A stretch of DNA of 64,000 nt from Ciona intestinalis (Eukaryota > Chordata > Ascidiacea > Phlebobranchia > Cionidae). Both the position numbers and the translations under genes were made by a program. Position 1 is the stretch's first letter, and each line of letters begins with the position of its first letter. The notes beneath the pieces were generated by a model. It was not told the DNA's origin and searched no databases. It was given only the letters and a program-made list of their open reading frames with translations. The stretch lies in NCBI RefSeq assembly GCF_000224145.3, contig NC_020174.2, positions 3,477,026 to 3,541,025 on the forward strand. The letters run 5' to 3'. Shown here piece after piece: positions 56,165 to 64,000 of this stretch.

Positions 56165-56468
56165 GTTTGAATGTAACTTACTTTATCCTCGCATGACCGG
56201 AAAACGATGGTTGTAAAACTCGGATGTTCATACACCTTGTGTCAGCTTATGAGTTCCATGTATGTTTCTTTGTGGGTGATTATTTTTTGTTTTTTTATGT
56301 ATCGCTGATAATTTGGACAACTCATTAGTAACCACTGGGTTTGAGCAAATGCTGATAAGAGTCTTGCTCAAGGACACATACGCCTACAATGGTAGCAGTG
56401 ACGAGCCTCCAACTTATTACCTCTGGTTTACAGACAGGCGAGCTAACCACTTTGCCCAGCGCCGTTTC
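56165..56468 (-). mobile_element. SINE, full length
   Basis: Minus-strand copy between the convergent vWA and CEP350-like genes. Confidence 0.8.
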
Positions 56469-56469
56469 T

Positions 56470-57080
56470 ACATTTTCACTGCTAGGAACTTTTATCTAAG
56501 TCTGTAAATATTTGTGTAGATTAATATATTTGTTATATGCTTCCTATTATCCACACACAGTTTCTGCCTAGTCAAAATTTTTACCGCTTTCTTGATGCTA
56601 ATATTTGGACGAACCACAAGCAGTTTCTGCCTTTTTTTATATTTTTTTTGATACTATATTTTTATTCTATTTGGATGAAAAGAAGATTAATTGCAAATTT
56701 GAAGTAACTAAAATTTGCCGTTTATCTAGTTGGACAAATAAAAAATATCTCTTTTTGTACAAAAATCGATCATATATTTGGAATAGTAACATACACAAAC
56801 CTTTTACTTCATGCTAATTATGTATGTTCCAATTGGACGAACAGCAGATCAATTATTATTATACGCTTTCTACTATCTGCACACAGCTTCTGCCTTGTCA
56901 AAATTTTGACTTTTTTCTTTATGCTCATATCATATGTCTCATTTTGATTAATAGCATATTTTTTCCCAATATTGAGTATAGAAAATACACAAATAAACAT
57001 TATCTTCTTGTACAAAAATCTATCATATATTTCGAATAGTAACATACACATAACATACACAAAGTAAAATAACGACGCGA
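56470..57080. repeat. Diverged ~245-bp direct repeat, convergent intergenic
   Basis: The sequences near 56535-56790 and 56820-57050 resemble each other ('CACACAGTTTCTGCCTAGTC' / 'CACACAGCTTCTGCCTTGTC', then 'TACAAAAATCGATCATATAT' / 'TACAAAAATCTATCATATAT', and 'GAATAGTAACATACACA'). ORFs across it are unsupported. Confidence 0.6.
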
Positions 57081-60000
57081 TTATTGTTGCATGGATTTTC
57101 GAGAGTGGATCCGATTAAATGACGTGATTGTATCTTGAATGAGGAGTTCAAACATAATGTGATACAATTGTTCCTTCACAGTGACTTCATCTGCGTCATA
57201 ATCGGTCCATGTATGTTCATCGCTCCGAAGTTCGTTCACCTTTTGGTTGAAAATATTTGGTTTTCAAAATTTTTTATAATTTTTTTAAATATTGTTTGGT
57301 ATAAAAATACTTGGTTTTAAAAATTTGCAAAATATTTTAAAATTAAAGTTTTTATTCATAATTACTAAAAAATTAAAGTATAATAAAATTTTTATTAATA
57401 ATTAGTAACTAAACTAAAAGTTTTATTGATAATTACCAGCTAAAATTAAAGGTTTTATTGATTATTATCAATTAAAATTAAAGTTTTTATTAATAACAAA
57501 AAAATCGTATAAACATTAATAAAATAAAAAATATCTTATAAACATTATTAATTGTTAACTGAAATTAAAGTTTTCAGGCTATAAAAACAAAAACTTATAA
57601 AACCTTACCAAAAGTAAGTCAACTCTATCACGTTTTTTCAGTGTTCCCCATTTAAATTGACTGCGTTGATTTAAAGCAACTTTTGTGTCCGGGAAGAAAA
57701 GTTTTTCAACTTCTTGAGAAACACTTTTGGAGTAATCCTGCAAGATAAAATTACTTTAGTGACAAAGTAAAATATATTTCGAAAATTTGCGGTAAAATTT
57801 ACAACATATTTTTTCAGCAATCTGAACAGTCAGAAAACATTGTTAATATCATTATAATAATAACTTTTATTTAACTTTTCCTTTACAGTAGCGAAGATTT
57901 AAAAACATTTTAAACGAAAAGACAGGTTATAACGACAAAACAACAGTTTTTAAAAAATGTTACAGTTAAAAATATATTTACATTTATTTGGAAGAAAAAA
58001 AGTGGTCGCTACCAGTTGCAGACAATTTTTTTTTTTGGTAACAACAAATTCAACTTTTAATTACCGATTTAAATTGTGACAAGGCCTTGACTGAATGTTT
58101 TTTCTTCTTTAATTTAATTCCCTCATTTGAATATGCTGGTTCGGTTGATTGTGGAAGCACTTGGGGCATTAAGTGGTGAACCTAACAAAAAAAATTAATA
58201 ATTAGATTGTAAAAATTAAACGTAACTTGCTAAAAAATTTAAAGTAAATTTAAAAGATTGAATGTAACTTGTTAAAAAATTGAATGTGGATTTTAAAAAA
58301 TTGAATGTAACATGCTTTATTTTCGCGTGGTTGAGAAATGACAGACGTTATAATAACACGGATGTTCTGTTTCATACACCTTGTGTTTGCTTATGAGTTA
58401 CTTTGCGGGTGATTATTTTTTCTGTATGACTGATAATTTGGACAATTAGTGACCACTGGGTTAGAGCAATTGCCGTTAAAATTCCCAGTCAGTAAAAACA
58501 CAAGTGCTTTGTTTTATACACCTCATGCAAGCTTACAAGTTACCACTAATGTAACTTTGTGGGTAATTGTTTTTTTTCTATATGAACTACAATTTGAACA
58601 ACCCATTAGTGACCACTGGATTGTAGCAATTGTTAAATTTCTTGCCTACGAACACATACACCAACAATGATAGCAGTGACAAGCATTGAACCCATAACCT
58701 CTGGGTTATAGGCAGGCCACAAGGGGATAGCATAGTTTGGTAGTGAATTAGTACCAGGTCAGCAACACTTTGTTCGAATAACTCTGTTGGTTCTTCACCA
58801 AACGATGCAGGGATCAATTCACCAGCATTTCTTTCATGCTCATGTTTACTGTTAATCTGAAAAAAAGTTATATTATTGTGGGGTAAAATGGGATACCATT
58901 ATCTCCCCTATTTCATGACATAGTATAGTAGGGTGGGGGAAGATGAGACACCTTTAGCACATAAATCTAAATATCCTGACCGAGTTTGAAACAATTAACA
59001 ATGGTCTATAGGGGTCGTGAGGATACGGTTTTACAATTCTTTAAATGCTCATTGTTTACTACCAAATGGTTTGAGAAAATAGTATGAAAAGGTATTCCAT
59101 CTTCCCCCACCCTACTATATATTTTAAACAATTTTAAAAAGGCTTTTTTAAAATCCTAAGCAAACAGTAATAAAATTTTGTAAATATTTTTTGTTTACTA
59201 CAAAATTGTTTGAGAAAAAGTATGAAAACATAACATTAATCTAACTATATCTTTTGATACAAACCACATAGTAGCATAACATACACTAGTGTACTTACAG
59301 CTTGGTGAACCAATTGTTGAATATTATTCCGTTCATAAACCACAGGGTTGGAAACATTCAACATCCAACCATCATCAAAGTCTTTTTCCTGCTGGGATTT
59401 AAAAGTAAAAAAAAATTAATTTTAAAAGTAAAAAAAAAATATTTTTAAAGTTAAAAACCAAAGTCTTTTTCCTGCTGGGATTTAAAAACAAACAAAAAAT
59501 ATTTTAAAAAGCTAATAAACCTACACCTAAATGTATGGTAGGGTGGGGGAAGATGGAACACATTTTCATTCTATTTTTTCGTCCCATTTGGATCAGGTTA
59601 TTTGGATATTATGTGCTAAAGGTGTCCCATCTTACCCCACCCTACTATATTATAAAAATTTAGTAAAACTATAAAATTTACTTTTTACACATTATTTAAA
59701 AACAAGTGTAATGTTGTGAGTAAAATGCATTGAGTGTATTATAATAAAAGAAAACATATTTAAAAAACCAAGATAAATCCGTAATTTTATTAAAAATTTG
59801 CTCATTTTTGGAAATTTTTATAGTTTTTTCCGAGCGTTAAGAGTGTTAAGACATATTATACAAATAAAACTTTATTATATTTAAAAAGTAAAATCATAAA
59901 TAAATAAAATTTAAGAAATTTTAAACATTAAAATTTTATTTAAGAAAATAATAGGTAATTTATGAAAATAAAAATTTTATTGAAAAAAATAATAAATATC

Positions 60001-63000
60001 TTATAAATTGAGACATTAAATATCAACAATAATCCTAGTGATACTTGTGTTCATCTTACCATTTGTTCGTTTTCCTTTTGTTTCAGAGAAATCCAAAATC
60101 CTCTTCAAACCATTCGTCATCCTGTTGAATGAATGAATGTAACTTTTTTTATCCGCGCGTGGCCGGAAAACGACAGTTGTTATAACACGGGTGTTTTGTT
60201 TCATACACCTCGTGCCAGCTTACGAGTTATCAAGTATGTTACTTTGTGGGTGATTATTAGTGGCCACTGGGTTGGAGCAATTGCCGTTAAATGTCTTGCC
60301 CAAGGACACATACGCCCACAATGGTAGCAGCTAAGAGCTCTGAACCCATTACCTCTGGGTCAGAGGAAGGCGCTAACCAACTGTGCTACGGCAACAAACT
60401 TAATATTAGATAAACAACAAACATGATCATCGGATAAACAACAAACATGATCATCGGATAAACAACAAACATGATCATTGGATAAACAACAAACATGATC
60501 ATCGGATAAACAACAAACATGATCATCGGATAAACAACAAACATGATCATCGGATAAACAACAAACATGATCATCGGATAAACAACAAACATGATCATCG
60601 GATAAACAACAAACATGATCATCGGATAAACAACAAACATGATCATCGGATAAACAACAAACATGATCATCGGATAAACAACAAACATGATCATCGGATA
60701 AACAACAAACATAAACCAACCTGACTACTGCCAAATATGGGCGATACTGGACGAGGCAATGACTCAGAATTTTTCAACATATCATTCTGTTTAACTTCAT
60801 CAAGCAATTTCTCAGCTGTTTCTTCATTTTCCTTTGTAATGTACAAAATTGTTTTTTTTATTTATTTGATATGGCTTACAATTTAGACAACTCATTAGTG
60901 ACCACTGGGTTGGAGCAATGTCTGTTAGTTGTCTTGCCCAAGGACACATACGCCGATCAGTGTTAGTACCCCCGTCGAGCATCGAACCGGGGACATTTTG
61001 GTTACGACGCAAGGCGCCTAAACCACTGAGCCACTGGTGCTGACCATGTATAAAGTTGGTAAAATAGGGTGATATATGAATGAATGCAACTTACTTTATC
61101 CTCGCATGGCCGAAAACGACACGTGTTATACCACAGGTGTTCTGTTTCATACACCTCATCCCAGCTGACGAGTTACTATGCTCTATGTATGTTACTTTAT
61201 GGGTGAATTTTTTTTGTAAGGCTGATAATTTAGACAACCCATTAGTGACCACTGGGTTAAAGCAACTGCCGTTAAGTGTCTTGCCTAAAGTACACATACG
61301 CCACAATGGTAGCAGCGACAAGCCTTGAAACCATTACCTCTGGGTTACAGGCAGGTGCGCTAAACAACTGTGCTACGGCGACAGACAGTAAAACAATAAT
61401 TTAAATTTTTACAAATAAAAATATTACTTACCGGTTGCTTGTGACGTACTGATAAAGCCTGAAATAAAATTTAAATATTAATAATTTTATATAACTACTA
61501 TATTCATGTAAAATATAATGTTTCTATATCTTTATTTATGTAAAACTATTTTTTTGTATATAGTGTGGGGGAAGACAGGACCACTTTAGCACATAATTTC
61601 CAAATATCCTGATCGTGTTTTAAACAATTAACAATGATCTATGGGAGTCGTGAGGATACGGTTTTATAATTTTTTCAATGTTCTTTGTTTACCACCAAAT
61701 GGAACAAAAAAATAAAAAAAAGTCCCATCTTACCCCACAGTACTCTATTATTCAGTAGTTTTAGTATTTTAACGGGATATTATAATATGACATCCATCAC
61801 ACATACATGGTTTATTGCGTCATTCAACAGCGAGTTCAACAAATTATCGATCAACGAGTCTTCAACACTTGGTGTCTCTTTCACCTTCAAAAATAAATGG
61901 TTAAAAAAACATAGAGAAAAAAAAGTTTAAAATTGTATTTTTTTGCTGGTACTATTATGCATTTTATTGCAGCCTCAGTCCAACTTTAGTTCAAATATGT
62001 CACAATGATTTTGTTTTTTTTCTGTTGGTTTTATTTATCCGGTTTGTTATTTTAAACTTTTAATAGAAAATACTTACAGTTTTGCTGATATGGGTAGAAG
62101 GAGGGCTTGTTTTTGACAAAACTACATCTAGACTTTCCTGTTAAAATATGATTCATGTTAAGATTACTAATTTATTAATCTTTTAAACTGTGTATATAAA
62201 CTCAATTGTATTTAAAAACAGTTCATTTCCCAGCCATTCATATTATAGCAGTGAAAATGTTGTGTGCCAATTTTGTAACAGTACAGTATGTTTTTAGCTT
62301 TTTACAAACACAAAAATCATATTTTTTTTGCGTATATTCATATTTTTGTGTATAAAAATTATATTTTTTGCGTATATATTTATATTTTTTTATGTATAAA
62401 AATCAAATTTTTTGAGTATATAATTATATTTTTTGCAAATAAAAATCATATTTTCTTGCGTATATATTCATACTTTTTGGGCATAAAAATCATATTTTTT
62501 GTTTATAAATATATATAAAACTATAACTAGCAATCGAATGTGTATTTTAGTGGTTGACGAAAAGTTAGGAATAAGAACTGAACAACATTTTTACACTTTC
62601 AAATTTATAAAACACCCAATAAATTGGTCTAAATGACATATATTCACAGAATCTTACTTCTAATATTTCATTCCAAATAGTTTTCACAATTTCTTCGGTC
62701 AGAGGTTTGTTAAGAATGTCATCTTTTACCCTGGGTATAAAACATTAATTGTCATAAAATTGCTAGATAACGACCAAAATTGTTCAAAAAGTCGCATAAA
62801 ACACAAATTTAGTTTTGTAGAAACCCAAATAATGTTACTGGAAATTTTTTATGTTAATTTACAAAAAAAATAAAAGGTTACTGGAAATTACTGGAAAAAA
62901 TTTTTTTTGGTCCCTCTAAATATTAACATAACAGCCCATAAGATTTTTTAAATAAATTTTTGTTTTGGTCAGTTTTTTTTTTTGGTCAGTCTAAAAATAA

Positions 63001-63986
63001 ACATAGCACCTTAAATATAAGGCATAATTTTATTTCATTGATTTTGGTTAAAAAAAATTAACTTCGTTGATTAAAATTAAAATGAACAATAGCAACTGCG
63101 TTTAACAACTAATTTAAAAACAGTATTACCTATTCTCAACTTCTTCAATTAATGTTGAATCTTCTTTAACAAAGTTTGAATCACTTTCTTCTGTAAAATA
63201 AACAGAATAAAACTTTTAGAAAATTTTTTACTCAAAATCTGTAAAATAATACATGTTACTCGAGTAATTATAATGTTGTAACTAAAATAGAGTAGGGTGG
63301 GCTGAGATGGGACACCTTTCATTATATTTTATCGTCCCATTTGGTAGTAAACAAAGAACATTTAAAGAATTAAAAACTGTACCCTCACGATTCTTATAAG
63401 CCAAAAATTGTATTTTTAAATTTTGTATTTAAAAAAAAATTCACAAAAAAATTGTATTTTTAGAAGAAAAAAAAATTAAAAGCAAAACTGTTTTTTGGAA
63501 CCACATATTAAAATTACTAAGATTGGACTTCAAATAAATGAGTACCAAACTATACATTTATTGATACACTTATCACTGTGTGTAAGAATTACAGATGATA
63601 TGAATTATATTTACCTTGTTCATGATGTTTAAATGGTGGTTCGTGGTGTGGAGAGACATTTTCATCAAGTTTGTTGGACTGAAAAAGACAATCATTGGAA
63701 AATATAAGATAAATCAGATAACAAAGTAATAAAATTGATTAGAATTTAGTTTAAAATGTTTTTAACTGCTAGAGAATCATTTCTGTGAACTTAAATAATT
63801 ATCGCTTTTGGTATTGTATTGTGATGACTTTTTAATGAAATCGAGCCAAAAAAAAAAGATTTTTCAAACCTGATCATTTATCAAGTGTTGTTTTACGTCC
63901 TGAACTTTTTTCTCCTCTTCAATCTTTTCTGTTTTCTCAGTTTTTAAGATTTGAGATGCTTTCTTGGGTAACGGTGGTGGTTGGAC
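57081..63986 (-). CDS. CEP350-like centrosomal protein, 3' part
   Basis: Fourteen minus-strand exons: 63870-63986, 63615-63678, 63130-63190, 62658-62730, 62078-62137, 61807-61884, 61432-61458, 60721-60831, 60060-60121, 59299-59391, 58755-58856, 58065-58181, 57609-57737 and 57081-57239 (stop 57081). All phases match except at 60060-60121 (see findings). The protein enters from beyond the window with VQPPPLPKKASQIL. It holds acidic, Lys-rich linkers and pairs of helices like DSLIDNLLNSLLNDAINH, then EDDEWFEEDFG-type and DFDDGWML acidic patches. It ends YDADEVTVKEQLYHIMFELL..RKSMQQ. This layout recalls the C-terminus of CEP350, a centrosome and microtubule-anchoring protein. The identification is from memory and tentative. 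Confidence 0.6.
57240..57608. other. AT-rich intron of the CEP350-like gene
   Basis: Repeated 'AAATTAAAGTTTTTATTAAT' phrases; otherwise nothing seen. Confidence 0.5.
57865..58030 (+). repeat. R3 copy
   Basis: R3 from 'ATAATAACTTTTATTTAACT' to 'GTGGTCGCTACCAGTTGCAG', ending 35 bases from the exon 58065-58181. Confidence 0.65.
58265..58725 (-). mobile_element. Nested SINE copies
   Basis: A full minus-strand SINE is interrupted by a second 3' block (58495-58590). The tRNA head ends 30 bases from the donor of the exon 58755-58856. Confidence 0.7.
58926..59120 (+). mobile_element. MITE, orientation A, full length
   Basis: CEP350-like intron; a short solo end lies just before it (58877-58905). 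Confidence 0.85.
59380..59485 (+). repeat. Duplicated exon edge
   Basis: The 5' edge of exon 59299-59391 with its acceptor ('AAAGTCTTTTTCCTGCTGGG') occurs again at 59459-59485, creating a pseudo-acceptor 79 bases upstream in the transcribed direction. Confidence 0.8.
59537..59650 (-). mobile_element. MITE, orientation B, internal deletion
   Basis: Both ends present, core largely lost. Confidence 0.75.
59655..60059. other. AT-rich intron, nothing seen
   Basis: A/T-rich sequence with short 'AAATAAAATTT' repetitions between the MITE and the frameshifted exon. Confidence 0.5.
60122..60396 (-). mobile_element. SINE touching a splice acceptor
   Basis: Minus-strand SINE lacking part of its A-rich linker. 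Its 'TTACATTCATTCATTCAACAG' type tail ends at the acceptor of the exon 60060-60121. Confidence 0.8.
60400..60716 (-). repeat. 24-bp minisatellite
   Basis: About thirteen nearly identical units of 'AACAAACATGATCATCGG' plus 'ATAAAC', with one variant unit (TTGG). The array ends 5 bases from the donor of the exon 60721-60831. The 124- and 108-codon ORFs are repeat translation. Confidence 0.95.
60860..61045 (-). mobile_element. SINE variant with a different tRNA-like head
   Basis: The middle is that of the common SINE. The head, read on the minus strand, is CACCAGTGGCTCAGTGG..CCCCGGTTCGATGCTCGACG, with its own A box (TGGCTCAGTGG) and B box (GGTTCGATGCT), unrelated to the usual head. Confidence 0.7.
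61078..61388 (-). mobile_element. SINE, full length
   Basis: Minus-strand copy with standard head, 45 bases from the small exon 61432-61458. Confidence 0.8.
61561..61748 (+). mobile_element. MITE, orientation A
   Basis: CEP350-like intron; right end shortened. Confidence 0.8.
62290..62520 (+). repeat. ~40-bp AT tandem repeat
   Basis: Six units of 'AAAAATCATATTTTTTGCG' plus 'TATATATTCATA' type. The ORF across it is repeat translation. Confidence 0.75.
62740..63125. other. AT-rich intron, nothing seen
   Basis: Contains a few 'GTTACTGGAAATT' repetitions but no exon or named repeat. Confidence 0.5.
63289..63405 (-). mobile_element. MITE, orientation B, right half missing
   Basis: Left terminus and half of the core, then unrelated AT-rich sequence. 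Confidence 0.75.
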
Positions 63987-64000
63987 CTGTTTATATTCAA

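Noticed and set aside
60360..60734. ORFs of 124 and 108 codons with CCLSDDHV or YPMIMFVV repeats
   Set aside because: Pure translation of the 24-bp minisatellite in a CEP350-like intron.
1559..61388. tRNA genes suggested by A and B boxes
   Set aside because: Each is the head of a SINE followed by the same SINE body, without a cloverleaf ending in a terminator.

Overview
This is a eukaryotic, AT-rich, intron-dense window. It looks like a tunicate of the Ciona type. Three things point there: short introns with canonical GT..AG borders, chordate-type proteins, and three dense interspersed repeat families. These are a ~195 bp MITE beginning TAGTAGGGTGGGG and resembling Cimi-1, a composite tRNA-derived SINE resembling Cics-1, and a third ~180 bp repeat called R3 here. 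The family names are from memory and were not searched. Nearly all short ORFs in the window are intronic or repeat-derived. The real coding content is in small exons, which I joined by reading frame and splice phase.

Layout: (1) 992-4375 (+): 3' end of an unidentified coiled-coil protein. (2) 6177-28387 (+): a 30-exon, ~1176-residue C2H2 zinc-finger gene recognisable as RREB1, with an N-terminal RRKQ motif, a duplicated second exon beside an assembly gap, and a tandem pseudo-exon array near its 3' end. (3) 29259-36596 (-): a 10-exon UNC93-like membrane protein (505 residues), convergent with RREB1. (4) 38535-43498 (+): mitochondrial elongation factor Ts (7 exons, 328 residues). (5) 44778-45129 (+): a doubtful small two-exon ORF whose stop abuts the next ATG. 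(6) 45130-56084 (+): a secreted-start, von Willebrand A (vWA) plus transmembrane gene. Its exon phases continue without a break into helical repeats and a C-terminal module resembling the dynein heavy chain stalk/microtubule-binding region. It is either one novel 965-residue receptor-like protein or two tightly packed genes. (7) 57081-63986 and beyond (-): the 3' part of a large CEP350-like centrosomal protein, carrying an apparent 1-nt frameshift.

Orientation is + + - + + + -, so genes 2/3 and 6/7 are convergent and 3/4 are divergent. The genes show no common pathway. Splice coordinates were checked by phase arithmetic and should be right within a base or so. Repeat borders are approximate. 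Runs of N lie at 9026-9075, 12043-13034 and 50988-51037. The best candidate for something undescribed is the vWA-TM-dynein-stalk-like gene.
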